DNA from: Massilia sp. Bi118
Lineage (GTDB): Bacteria; Pseudomonadota; Gammaproteobacteria; Burkholderiales; Burkholderiaceae_D
Reading direction: 5' to 3'
Assembly: GCF_918697865.1 (NCBI RefSeq)
Contig: NZ_CAKKMV010000010.1
Span: 124,001 to 188,000 of the forward strand
Length of the DNA: 64,000 nt
Shown: piece after piece, positions 38,289 to 46,792 of the stretch
Position numbering within the stretch: position 1 is the stretch's first letter
How the letters are laid out: every line of letters begins with the position of its first letter
Notes under the pieces: model-generated
Database searches by the model: none
Seen by the model: only the letters and a program-made list of their open reading frames with translations
What the model was told of the DNA's origin: nothing
Translations under genes and position numbers: made by a program

Positions 38289-38316
38289 AAAAAGGCTGCC
38301 GAAGCAGCCTTTCTCA
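38284..38316. terminator. Bidirectional terminator between senA and the helicase gene
   Basis: AAAGGCTGC (38291-38299) and GCAGCCTTT (38304-38312) form a perfect 9-bp stem with loop CGAA. A run of seven A at 38287-38293 gives a U-run for minus-strand (helicase) transcripts; TTTCT on the right gives a weaker one for senA. The stop of senA lies inside the left flank. Confidence 0.85.
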
Positions 38317-38333
38317 TTCATGCGACCGGAGGA

Positions 38334-39875
38334 TTAACGGTCGCCGAAGGTGCGGCGGGCGTTGTCCGCCGAACGCGGGTGCGAACCGCGGTAGCCGCCT
38401 TCGCGCGGGGTGCTGTCACGTGGTCCGCCATCGCGGCGCGGGCCGCCTTCGCGATTGTAGCCACCTGCTGCTGCAGGACGGCCGCCTTCGCGGTTGTAGC
38501 CGCCTTCGCGCGGTGCGCTGTCGCGATTGAAGCCGCCTTCGCTGCGGAAGCCGCCTTCACGCGGGCCAGAGCCCGGCTTGTGGAAGCTGCGCTGGCCCGG
38601 CTTGGCGCCTGCGTTGCGGCCATCGCCCGGCTTCCAGCCCGGACGGGCGCCGCTGCGTGCCGGCGCCGAACGCTTCGGCTCGAAGCCTTCCACCACATCG
38701 ACCGGAATGATCTGCTTGGTGAAGCGCTCGATGCGCTTGACGTTCATGCCTTCCGCGTGGTTCACCAGCGAGACGGCGATGCCGTTGCGGCCGGCGCGGC
38801 CGGTACGGCCGATGCGGTGCACGTAATCTTCCGGGAACTTCGGCAGATCGTAGTTCACCACGTGGGTGATGGTCGGCACGTCGATGCCGCGCGCGGCGAC
38901 GTCGGTGGCAACCAGCACTTTCACCTGGCCGCGGCGCATGCTGTCCAGGGTGCGGTTGCGCGCGCCCTGGTGCATGTCGCCGTGCAGGGCGGCGGCCGCG
39001 AAACCGGCGATGTTCAGGCGGTCGGCGATCATGTCGGCGTCACGCTTGGTGGCGGTGAAGACCACGGCCTGGTCCAGCGTTTCGTCGCGCAGCAGGTGGT
39101 CCAGCAGGCGGTTCTTGTGCGACAGGTCGTCGACGAAGTGCACCTTCTGGGTGATGTTTTCGTGGCGCTTGGTGCCCGAGGCGATCTGGATCGTCAGCGG
39201 GTCCTTGGTGATGCGGCGCGCCATGTTGCCGACCACGCCGTCCAGGGTGGCCGAGAACAGCATGGTCTGGCGCGAATCCGGGGTCGCGGCGACGATCTTC
39301 TCGATGTCTTCGATGAAACCCATGTCCAGCATGCGGTCGGCTTCGTCCAGCACCAGGATCTCGAGCTGGGAGAAGTCGATCTTGCCCGACTCCATGTGGT
39401 CGATCAGGCGGCCCGGGGTCGCGACCAGGATTTCAGGATTCTTGGCCAGCAGTTGCATCTGCTTCGGGTAAGGCATGCCGCCCAGGATCGACACGGCGCG
39501 GATGCGGCGCATGAAGGCGGTGTACTGCTCGGTGGCGCTGGTGACCTGCAGGGCCAGCTCGCGGGTCGGGGTCAGCACCAGCATTTTCGGCTGGGCCGGG
39601 GTGAAACGGACGCGCTCGCCGCGGGCGCGCGCCGACTGCGCGTTCTGCGCCGGGGTGCGCGGAGCCGGGGCAGCTTCCTGGTTGGCGAATTTGTTCAGGG
39701 CCGGCAGCATGAATGCCGCGGTCTTGCCCGAACCGGTTTGCGACGATACCAGCAGATCGCGGCCTGCGATACCTGCGGGTACAGCCTGCTCCTGCACCGG
39801 GGTCGGCTTTTCGTAGCCGGCAACCGACACTGCTTTGACGATGGACGTGTGTAAGCCTAGTGCTTCAAAACTCAT
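38334..39875 (-). CDS. rhlE: DEAD-box RNA helicase, RhlE-like, with repeated Gly/Arg-rich tail
   Basis: The product has 513 residues. Motifs in order: Q-motif PTPVQEQAV, Walker A SSQTGSGKT, PTRELALQ, TPGRL, DEAD as VLDEADRML, SAT (FSATLD), then VATDVAARGID and HRIGRTGR. The start MSFEALGLHTSI matches RhlE. After about residue 400 the tail is a low-complexity RNA-binding region with tandem GGYNREGG/PREGGYNR units (about 430-513) rich in Gly, Arg, Asn, Glu. Such enzymes act in ribosome assembly and cold response. The 5' region upstream (39876-40273) is long and AT-richer than the flanks, as expected for a cold-regulated leader. Confidence 0.92.
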   Translation of the reverse strand: MSFEALGLHTSIVKAVSVAGYEKPTPVQEQAVPAGIAGRDLLVSSQTGSGKTAAFMLPALNKFANQEAAPAPRTPAQNAQSARARGERVRFTPAQPKMLVLTPTRELALQVTSATEQYTAFMRRIRAVSILGGMPYPKQMQLLAKNPEILVATPGRLIDHMESGKIDFSQLEILVLDEADRMLDMGFIEDIEKIVAATPDSRQTMLFSATLDGVVGNMARRITKDPLTIQIASGTKRHENITQKVHFVDDLSHKNRLLDHLLRDETLDQAVVFTATKRDADMIADRLNIAGFAAAALHGDMHQGARNRTLDSMRRGQVKVLVATDVAARGIDVPTITHVVNYDLPKFPEDYVHRIGRTGRAGRNGIAVSLVNHAEGMNVKRIERFTKQIIPVDVVEGFEPKRSAPARSGARPGWKPGDGRNAGAKPGQRSFHKPGSGPREGGFRSEGGFNRDSAPREGGYNREGGRPAAAGGYNREGGPRRDGGPRDSTPREGGYRGSHPRSADNARRTFGDR

Positions 39876-40273
39876 TGTTTGGTGTACTTTCGATAGATCT
39901 GTGGGCGTTTACGCATAATTGCGGAAACGCAAAATAGCAACGCGAACCAACAAAACGAAATGACTCGGAAACGAAAGAAATTTCGGCACAAAAGCTTTGC
40001 GCCGGGACGGTGCCAATGAAGACGGCACGCAGGGCGGGAGGGCTTTATGAAAGGGTATCCTCGGAGATACCAGGGCTTGCGAAGCTGCTAGTTGTACTGC
40101 TGATTTACATCAAATGGGCTGCCGCGGCGACTGGATCGCTAACGCGTTTTGCAGCGCACAAACGACACTATACAGTAGTTTCGGAAAGCGTGCACGGCCT
40201 GCTCGTAAAGTGCAGGCCGGCTGGCGGAGGTGCAATTACCGCACCGCAGCAGCGTTGCGGCTGCGGTGGAGGC
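39876..40273. other. Intergenic region between the helicase and transglycosylase genes
   Basis: About 400 bases without a convincing gene. The half next to the helicase is AT-rich and likely its promoter and 5' leader. GGTATCCTCGGAGATACC (about 40053-40070) is a perfect short hairpin. Close to the transglycosylase end, CCGCAGC/GCTGCGG-type complementarity near 40240-40265 could be a weak terminator for it, without T-run. A long plus-strand frame through here continues antisense into the transglycosylase gene and is judged a shadow. Confidence 0.4.
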
Positions 40274-41617
40274 TTAGCGATGCTTGCGGCCGTTGACGCG
40301 TGCCGACGGCTTGCTGCCGCCCGTGACGCGGTTCTTGAGCTCGGCCACGGTGGCCTTGATGCGCTGGGCGCCGGTCAGCTTGCGGCCCTTGCTGCTGCCG
40401 CGGTCGGCTTCCAGCGCGATCGAGGCGTTCTCGATGATGCTCTCGGCGATGTCCGAGGCGGTCGAGGTGCTGGTCTTCGGCACCAGGATGGTCGAACCGG
40501 CTTTCAGGCGCATCTGCGGCGGGATGTTGTTGGCCTGGCGGATCACGTCCGGCGTGGTGCCGAACTTCGATGCCAGCGAGGCGATCGTTTCCTTGGCGCC
40601 GGTGATCTTGTGCGTGGTCCAGGACGACAGTGCGTGGCCCCATTGTGCCAGGTTCAGGTGGAACTTCTCGGCGTTCTCTTTCGGCAGCAGGATCTTGGTC
40701 GATTCGCCGGTAATGACCGGCTTCTTGAACTGCGGATTCAGCGCCTTGAATTCGTCGATCGACATCTCGGCGAGCTGGGCGGCCACGGCCAGGTCGATGT
40801 CCGAGGTCTTGTCGACGGTGGTGAAGTAGGGCTGGTTGTCGATGACCGGCAGGATGACGCCGTACTGGCCCGGATTCGCGATGATGTTCTTGACCGCCTG
40901 CAGCTTCGGCACGTAGTTGCGGGTCTCGGCCGGCATCAGCTCGGCCAGGCTTTCGAAGTCGGTCGGCTTGCCGGCGGCGCGGTTCTTCTGGATCGCCTTC
41001 TGGACGTTGCCTTCGCCCCAGTTATACGCGGCCAGGGCCAGCTGCCAGTCGCCGAACATGGTGTACAGGCGCTGCAGATAGGTCAGGGCGGCGTCGGTCG
41101 AGGCCAGCACGCCGCGCCGCTCGTCCTTGAACATGTTCTGCTTGAGGTTGAAATCCTTGCCCGTGCCCGGCACGAACTGCCACAGGCCGGACGCATCGGC
41201 GGTCGACAGGGCTTGCGGATTGAAAGCGGATTCGATCACCGGCAGCAGCGCCAGTTCGGTCGGCATGCCGCGCTTTTCCAGTTCCTGCACCACGTGGTAG
41301 AGGTAGAGCGAGGCGCGGCCCGAGGTGCGCGCCAGGTATTCCGGACGGCTGGAATACCACTGCACATGCTTGGCAACCAGGTTGTTGTCGACATCGGGAA
41401 TGGCGTAACCGCTGCGGATGCGGCCCCACAGGTCGGGGTCCTTGTAATCGTCGCCCTTGACGGCGCCCAGGGATGCCGTTTTGGCAAGCGCTGCGGCGCT
41501 GACGCTGGTGTTGCTTTGCGAGATCGTGCTCGAAGAACTTTCGGCGGCGAGGCTGATCGCGGGAGCCAGCAGGATCGCGAGGGCCAGGGCTTTGGTGGTG
41601 CGAGTCGTTTCGTACAT
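40274..41617 (-). CDS. LysM-containing membrane-bound lytic transglycosylase (MltD-like)
   Basis: The product has 447 residues from the ATG at 41617 (GGAAAG 4 bases upstream); upstream codons in frame are discounted as they precede the signal peptide MYETTRTTKALALAILLAPA. The SLT domain (about 100-230) has the catalytic Glu in LALLPVIESAFNP, ASGLWQFVPGTG and LALAAYNWGEGNV. A LysM repeat is seen near 340-390 (YSIKxGDTL-like: HKITGAKETIASLASKFG). The tail is basic (NRVTGGSKPSARVNGRKHR). It cleaves peptidoglycan glycan strands to anhydro-muropeptides in the periplasm. Most MltD proteins are lipoproteins; no lipobox Cys is visible here. Confidence 0.9.
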   Translation of the reverse strand: MYETTRTTKALALAILLAPAISLAAESSSSTISQSNTSVSAAALAKTASLGAVKGDDYKDPDLWGRIRSGYAIPDVDNNLVAKHVQWYSSRPEYLARTSGRASLYLYHVVQELEKRGMPTELALLPVIESAFNPQALSTADASGLWQFVPGTGKDFNLKQNMFKDERRGVLASTDAALTYLQRLYTMFGDWQLALAAYNWGEGNVQKAIQKNRAAGKPTDFESLAELMPAETRNYVPKLQAVKNIIANPGQYGVILPVIDNQPYFTTVDKTSDIDLAVAAQLAEMSIDEFKALNPQFKKPVITGESTKILLPKENAEKFHLNLAQWGHALSSWTTHKITGAKETIASLASKFGTTPDVIRQANNIPPQMRLKAGSTILVPKTSTSTASDIAESIIENASIALEADRGSSKGRKLTGAQRIKATVAELKNRVTGGSKPSARVNGRKHR

Positions 41618-42048
41618 AGCTTTCCAGTGTTGCGTCCAGGAACGGTTAGGACTGACGAGTAAGGGGGGAGTGTACGGACCAGTTATCGCGTCAGTCAAGA
41701 AATATGTCGGCACGGTTACAAATTTTCTTGGCTACTCATTTTGATAACGCATGCTTGTGCTTTGACAATTTTTTGATGGGTATCCGAAGCTGTCATACGC
41801 GTTTTCATAGCTGATTAAGCGCTTGTAAAACCTGATACCCCTGGGGGGTATGTTAGGAAAGAAAGTGAACAGGCAAGGCGTTTCGTGATCGTTTCGACAA
41901 GTCAAAACCCATATCGAAAAACTAATACCAGAGCCGACGGCTATGCTTGCCAAGTTACACCGGCTTGCCAGTCGATCTATGAGGGCACGCAAAGTGCGCG
42001 TACAATGCCAGCTCTGCGTACCGCGTTTTTTGCAATATTGGAAAGATC
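41618..42048. other. Long AT-rich intergenic region
   Basis: About 430 bases with lower GC than the flanks. It carries a perfect ATACCCC-TGG-GGGGTAT palindrome (listed separately) and a TTGACA at 41762-41767. No ORF with a good ribosome site was found; the minus-strand frame 41732-41992 lacks one and has unlike composition. It may hold the promoters of the transglycosylase gene (left) and the DUF1415 gene (right), or a small RNA. Confidence 0.35.
41824..41854 (+). promoter_or_regulatory. Candidate operator/promoter with ATACCCC...GGGGTAT palindrome
   Basis: The 17-base palindrome at 41835-41851 (ATACCCC, TGG, GGGGTAT) resembles operators of CsoR/RcnR/FrmR-type or MerR-type metal or aldehyde sensors. 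It lies between TTGTAA (41824-41829) and TATGTT (41849-41854), a 19-base spacing, which is what MerR-type activators use. No regulator gene of either type is in the window and the nearest downstream gene starts at 42049. Confidence 0.35.
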
Positions 42049-42618
42049 ATGAGCACTGCCAACCTCAATGCCGACGATGACGAAATCATCGCCGCCACCC
42101 GCCGCTGGCTGGAACGCGCCGTCATCGGCCTGAACCTTTGTCCGTTCGCCAAGGCGGTGTATGTGAAGGAGCAGGTACGCTATGTGGTCTCGCCGGCGCG
42201 CACCCCGGAAGAGCTGCTGGAAACCCTGATGAACGAGCTGCAGGACCTGGCCGACACCGATCCGGAAACGACCGACACGACCCTGCTGATCCATCCGTTC
42301 GTGTTAAATGACTTTTTGGACTTCAACGAATTCCTGGACGTGGCGGACGCCGCCGTCGAGGACATGAGCCTGGACGGCGAGTTGCAGGTGGCGAGTTTCC
42401 ACCCGGATTACCAGTTCGCGGATACCGACCAGAACGATATCTCGAACTACACCAACCGCGCGCCTTACCCGATCCTGCAGCTGCTGCGCGAAGAGAGCAT
42501 CGACCGGGCCGTGGAAGCCTTTCCGGAAGCCGAGGCCATCTTCGAGAAGAATATCGAGACGATGGAAGGGCTCGGCCACGAAGGCTGGGACAAGCTCGAT
42601 GTCGGACCGGCCCGCTGA
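42049..42618 (+). CDS. DUF1415 protein
   Basis: The product has 189 residues and is soluble. Signature: RRWLERAVIGLNLCPFAKAV near the N-terminus with one conserved Cys, TLLIHPFVLNDFLDFNEFLD in the middle and QVASFHPDYQFADTDQNDISNYTNRAPYPILQLLRE. DUF1415 is widespread in proteobacteria and uncharacterised; the conserved Cys, His and Asp suggest an enzyme. GGAAAG lies 6 bases before the ATG. The last 20 bases overlap the DUF1289 gene. Confidence 0.9.
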   Translation: MSTANLNADDDEIIAATRRWLERAVIGLNLCPFAKAVYVKEQVRYVVSPARTPEELLETLMNELQDLADTDPETTDTTLLIHPFVLNDFLDFNEFLDVADAAVEDMSLDGELQVASFHPDYQFADTDQNDISNYTNRAPYPILQLLREESIDRAVEAFPEAEAIFEKNIETMEGLGHEGWDKLDVGPAR

Positions 42619-42814
42619 TCCCATGGGCGCACCCTTCCCGGAACGCCCGGACACGCCCTGCGTGGCGGTCTGCTCGACCACCTTCGACGAAATCTGCCGC
42701 GGCTGCGGCCGCACCGTGGTCGAAGTGGCGCATTGGGTATCGATGACGGCCGAGCAGAAGGAAGTCGTCTGGCAGCGCATCCTGTCCCAGGGTTACCCGC
42801 GCCGCAATACCTGA
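42599..42814 (+). CDS. DUF1289 small Cys-rich protein
   Basis: The product has 71 residues if begun at ATG 42599; an alternative ATG at 42623 avoids the overlap with the previous gene. The family motif is intact: CVAVCSTTFDEICRGCGRT, with four Cys arranged as a likely zinc or iron-sulfur site, then WVSMTAEQKEVVWQRI. DUF1289 has no assigned function but is often annotated as a predicted Fe-S protein. Its stop TGA sits in the left end CTGATAA of an inverted repeat. Confidence 0.88.
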   Translation: MSDRPADPMGAPFPERPDTPCVAVCSTTFDEICRGCGRTVVEVAHWVSMTAEQKEVVWQRILSQGYPRRNT

Positions 42815-42906
42815 TAAATCTCAAATCGGGGTCAGACCCCAAAATTTGGAAATATCTAAGCGGATCTTTCCAAAAATCGGGGTCTGACCCCGGTTTGATT
42901 TATCAG
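42811..42906. repeat. Inverted repeat element with GGGGTCAGACCCC core, between convergent genes
   Basis: The 96-base element has left arm 42811-42852 and right arm about 42866-42906, nearly perfect reverse complements. Both ends begin CTGATAA; both arms hold GGGGTCAGACCCC, itself palindromic; and TTTGGAAA/TTTCCAAA flank the short centre. The two terminal CTGATAA sequences supply the stop codons of both convergent genes, DUF1289 (42812-42814) and DUF1993 (42903-42905). It looks like a MITE/REP-like element, of the type found beside REP-associated transposases; no transposase is encoded. Confidence 0.75.
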
Positions 42907-43412
42907 AAGCTGCCTACGAAATCGCGCTTGCCAATTTCGACGCCGTTATTGCGCAGGATGTCGTAGGCCGTGGTCGCGTGGAAGTAGAAGTTCGGCAGCG
43001 AGTAGTGGAACAAATACGTCTGGCCGTTGCTGAACTGGCGCTGCTTGTCCCCGCTGCCGACCGTGATCTCGCGCTTCTCGCCATCCTCGATGGCTTCGCG
43101 CGGCACGCTGTCGATGAAGGCCAGGGTCTTTGCGATGCGCTCGCGCAGGCCGGCAAAGTCGGTTTCGCTGTCCTCGTAGCGCGGCACCTCGACGCCGCCC
43201 AGGCGCGCCACCGTGCCCTTGGCGAAATCGGCCGCCACCTGCACCTGGCGCAGCAGCGGGAACATGTCCGGGAACAGGCGCGCCTTCAGCAGGGCGTCCG
43301 GTTCGATCTTCTTCAGGTCGGCGTGGGATTCGGCCTTGTCCAGGATCGCGGAAAGGCTGCCCAGGATCTGCCGGAAGACCGGCACCGAAGCGGTGTACAT
43401 CGACAAGCTCAT
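42903..43412 (-). CDS. DUF1993 protein (DinB-like helical bundle)
   Basis: The product has 169 residues. It begins MSLSMYTASVPVFRQILGSL and has the family's SHADLKKIEPDALLKARLFPDM, LLRQVQVAADFAKGTVARLGG and NFYFHATTAYDILRNNG blocks. DUF1993 proteins resemble the DinB/EgtB N-terminal four-helix fold; a catalytic role is unproven. The C-terminus NNGVEIGKRDFVGSF is common to the family. Its stop codon falls in the right end of the inverted repeat element. Confidence 0.9.
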   Translation of the reverse strand: MSLSMYTASVPVFRQILGSLSAILDKAESHADLKKIEPDALLKARLFPDMFPLLRQVQVAADFAKGTVARLGGVEVPRYEDSETDFAGLRERIAKTLAFIDSVPREAIEDGEKREITVGSGDKQRQFSNGQTYLFHYSLPNFYFHATTAYDILRNNGVEIGKRDFVGSF

Positions 43413-43615
43413 CGTTCCTTACTCCCATCCATATAATAGAGACACCCATCATAACAACACTGAAACGTGGCTGCACGGTCACGCTTCGCGTCCATGCGCT
43501 TGCCGGCGGCGACTAATTGCTGACTTGCGGCAACTTTGTGTGCATAATCTGGCAACACACGCTAACCAATATTCACAAAAAAGCTAGCGCCTGCCGGTGC
43601 TTCGCCCTGCCTGCC

Positions 43616-46600
43616 ATGTTTGCTCCAAGCTTCCTGTCCAGCCTTGCCAAGCGCGTGCTCCCGATGCGCCTGCTGCGCTTCTACGGGCGCTCGCTGTATG
43701 GGGCGCTGCTGCTGGTGGTGTTCGGCGGCCTGGTGGTGCCGGCGCTGGTGGGCAGTTATTTCCTGATGGGCGTGCAGGAGCGCCAGGCCGCGCGCACGGT
43801 GCTGGACGAGACCCTGCAGCGCGACGCCGACATTCTCGCCCTCGGCATGCAGGAATCCCTGTGGAACATGAACGCCGACGCCGCCCGCTCGCTGGTCGAA
43901 TCGGTGATGCGCGACCCGGCCGTGCTGCGCGTGCAGGTGCGCGCCCAGGCCGACGGCGACTTCATCGACCGCCACGCCGCCGCCGCGCCCGAAGGCCGCG
44001 TGTTCCGCGCCGAGCGCACCGTGGTCGTGCATGGCCAGCCGATCGGCCGCGTGCTGGTCGAGATGGACGACAGCCGCAGCCAGCACGAGCTGCGCGCCAA
44101 GCAGTGGCGCTACGCCGGCGTGCTGGCGGTGCAGCTGGCCGTGTCGCTGCTGCTGATCGCGCTGCTGATCAAGCGCCGCCTGCTGGCGCCGCTGAGCGGC
44201 CTGACCGGCTTTTCCGACCGCCTCTCGCGCGGCGACTTCGATACCCCGCTGGTGCTGTCCTCGAAGGACGAACTGGGGCGCCTGGGCGCGCAGATGGACA
44301 GCATGCGGGTCGCGATCCGCGAGCTGTTCGACGACATCGGCCGGCGCGAGGAGCGCTTCCGCACCATCGTGACCCAGGTCCCGGGCGCCGTGTTCCGCGC
44401 CCGCCCCGGCGGCAGCATCGATTTCGTCAGCGACGCCATCGAGGGCATCTGCGGCTACCCGGCGCGCATGTTCATGAGCACCACCACCGACCGCTGGGCC
44501 GACATCATCGATCCCGAGGACCGCCGCATGCGTCGCCGGCTGGCGAAGGAAGCGCTGCAGGCCGCGCGCGCCTACGAGATCGAGTACCGCATCGTCGATG
44601 CCGACGGCGTCGAGCGCTGGGTGCTGGAAAGCGGCCAGCCGGTGGCGCAGAGCGGCGATGCCGCCTTCTGGGTCGACGGCATCATCTCCGACATCAGCGA
44701 GCGCAAGCACAACGAAATGCGCATCGAGGCGCTGCTGGCCGAGCAGGGCGCGGTGCTGGACAACGTGGTGTTCGGCATCGCCCAGGAACGCGAGCTGCGC
44801 ATCGTCTCGAGCAACCGCCGCTTCGATGAACTGTTCGGCTATGCGGAAGGGGAGCTGGTCGGCGAGTCGATCGCGGCGCTGTTCCCGACCTGGGAGGCCT
44901 ACGAGCAGGGTATCGCGGCCAGCGGCCCGCTCCTGCTGAGCGGCGCCGATTACAGCACCGAGCGCCCTTACCGCCGCCGCGACGGCAGCCTGTTCATGTG
45001 CCAGGTGAGCGGCCGCCTGCTCGACCCCGAACGGCCGGAGGCCGGCAGCATCTGGGTGTATGCCGACGTGACGGAGCGCCGCCAGGCCGAGGAAAAACTG
45101 CGCCTGTCCGCCACGGTGCTGGAGCATATCGCCGACGGCGTGATGGTGATCGACGTGCACGGCCGCATCGTCGCCACCAATCCGGCCTATACCCAGATCA
45201 CCGGCTGGACCGAGATCGAGGCGATCGGCACCGCATCGAACCTGACCCGCGGCGCCAGCCAGGATCATGAGTTACTCGATACGATGTGGCGCGACCTCGC
45301 CGAAACCGGCTTCTGGCGCGGGGAGATCTGGAGCACCCGCAAGAACGGCGAGGGCTATCTCGAGTGGCTGACGGTGTCCGCGGTGCGCGACGACGCCGAC
45401 ACGGTCACGCACTACGTCTGCGTGTTCGGCGACATCACCAAGCTGAAGGAATCGCAGGAAAAGCTCGACCACATGGCGCACCACGATCCGCTTACCGGCC
45501 TGCCGAACCGCCTGCTGTTCCACGACCGCCTGCAGCACGCGATGGTACGCGCGGCGCGCGCCGGCGAGCAGCTGGCCGTGATCTTCATCGACCTGGACCG
45601 CTTCAAGAACGTCAACGACACCCTCGGCCACCACGTCGGCGACGAGCTGCTCAAGCAGGTCGCGACCTCGCTGTCCGGCTGCCTGCGCGACGGCGACACC
45701 CTGGCGCGCCTGGGCGGCGACGAATTCATCGTGCTGCTCGAAGACGTCGACGGCGAGCGCGGTGCGCGCCTGGTGGCGGAAAAGCTGATGCGCCTGTTCG
45801 AGCAGCCGGCGCTGGTGTCCGGCTACGAGCTGTTCGTCACCGGCAGCGTCGGCATCAGCCTGTTCCCGCAGGATGCCAGCGACCTGAATGTCCTGGTCCG
45901 CAACGCCGACGTCGCCATGTACCAGGCCAAGGCGCGCGGCCGCAACGGCTATGCCTTCTACGCACCCTCGATGGACGGCGAGGGCGTCGAGCGCCTGCGC
46001 CTGGAAGCGCTGCTGCGGCGCGCGATCGAGAAGAACGAGATCTGGCTGGCCTACCAGCCGCAGGTCGAAATCGACAGCGGGCTGCTGATCGGGGTCGAGG
46101 CCCTGGTGCGCTGGAACAGCCCGGAACTGGGCGCGGTCGGGCCGGACCGCTTCATCCCGCTAGCCGAGGACATCGGCTTCATCAACCAGCTGGGCGGCTG
46201 GGTGCTGGAGGAAGCCTGCCGCCAGATGAAGTGCTGGGACCTGGCCGGCCTGTATGTGCCGAAGATCGCGGTCAACCTGTCGGCGCGCCAGTTCGACCGC
46301 GGCGGCCTGGCCGCGACGGTGGAACGGGTGCTGCGCGAGACCAATCTGCCGGCGCACCGCCTGCAGCTCGAGGTGACTGAATCGGTGATCATGAATACCG
46401 GCGATGCGATGCAGTATATTAACGATTTGCACGCGATCGGCGTCGAACTGGCGATCGACGATTTCGGCACCGGTTATTCCTCGCTGGCCTACTTGAAGCA
46501 GCTGCCGGTGCAGACCCTGAAGATCGACCGCAGCTTCATCAAGGACATCTCGACCGACGCCAACGACGAGGCGATCGCCATCGCCATCATCCAGCTCGGC

Positions 46601-46792
46601 AAGAGCATGAACCTGGCGGTGATCGCGGAGGGCGTCGAGACGGTGGAGCAGGCGGCCTTCCTGCTGCGGCACGGCTGCCGTCGCGCGCAAGGATACTTAT
46701 ATGCCCGGCCTTTGCCGCCGGAGCAGGTGCTGGCACAGTGGGGACACAACAATAATGCGCGACTCGAATATTCAGGCGCCGGAAAAGGCTAG
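43616..46792 (+). CDS. Membrane HAMP-PAS(x3)-GGDEF-EAL protein
   Basis: The product has about 1058 residues with ATG 43616 as start (43664 is a possible alternative; neither has a strong ribosome site). Order: TM1 (about 25-48), a short periplasmic domain (48-165), TM2 (about 168-187), HAMP, three PAS/PAC modules (about 245-365, 375-490, 500-615), GGDEF (about 620-790) and EAL (about 800-1050). The cyclase signature ARLGGDEF is intact, and the EAL domain has EALVRW and DDFGTGYSSLAY. It can therefore in principle both make and break c-di-GMP. Its 3' end overlaps the next gene by 38 bases. Confidence 0.92.
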   Translation: MFAPSFLSSLAKRVLPMRLLRFYGRSLYGALLLVVFGGLVVPALVGSYFLMGVQERQAARTVLDETLQRDADILALGMQESLWNMNADAARSLVESVMRDPAVLRVQVRAQADGDFIDRHAAAAPEGRVFRAERTVVVHGQPIGRVLVEMDDSRSQHELRAKQWRYAGVLAVQLAVSLLLIALLIKRRLLAPLSGLTGFSDRLSRGDFDTPLVLSSKDELGRLGAQMDSMRVAIRELFDDIGRREERFRTIVTQVPGAVFRARPGGSIDFVSDAIEGICGYPARMFMSTTTDRWADIIDPEDRRMRRRLAKEALQAARAYEIEYRIVDADGVERWVLESGQPVAQSGDAAFWVDGIISDISERKHNEMRIEALLAEQGAVLDNVVFGIAQERELRIVSSNRRFDELFGYAEGELVGESIAALFPTWEAYEQGIAASGPLLLSGADYSTERPYRRRDGSLFMCQVSGRLLDPERPEAGSIWVYADVTERRQAEEKLRLSATVLEHIADGVMVIDVHGRIVATNPAYTQITGWTEIEAIGTASNLTRGASQDHELLDTMWRDLAETGFWRGEIWSTRKNGEGYLEWLTVSAVRDDADTVTHYVCVFGDITKLKESQEKLDHMAHHDPLTGLPNRLLFHDRLQHAMVRAARAGEQLAVIFIDLDRFKNVNDTLGHHVGDELLKQVATSLSGCLRDGDTLARLGGDEFIVLLEDVDGERGARLVAEKLMRLFEQPALVSGYELFVTGSVGISLFPQDASDLNVLVRNADVAMYQAKARGRNGYAFYAPSMDGEGVERLRLEALLRRAIEKNEIWLAYQPQVEIDSGLLIGVEALVRWNSPELGAVGPDRFIPLAEDIGFINQLGGWVLEEACRQMKCWDLAGLYVPKIAVNLSARQFDRGGLAATVERVLRETNLPAHRLQLEVTESVIMNTGDAMQYINDLHAIGVELAIDDFGTGYSSLAYLKQLPVQTLKIDRSFIKDISTDANDEAIAIAIIQLGKSMNLAVIAEGVETVEQAAFLLRHGCRRAQGYLYARPLPPEQVLAQWGHNNNARLEYSGAGKG

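Noticed and set aside
37050..38321. Upstream extension of the senB frame
   Set aside because: It lies antisense to senA and has no domain content; the SenB start block begins at 37049.
38334..38680. Repeated units that could be mistaken for a direct-repeat or CRISPR array
   Set aside because: The repeats are in frame and encode the Gly/Arg/Asn-rich tail of the RNA helicase; they vary in length and have no spacers.
41732..41992. 86-residue minus-strand ORF in the AT-rich gap
   Set aside because: No ribosome site, odd composition, and it runs across the operator-like palindrome. A real gene cannot be excluded but is not supported.
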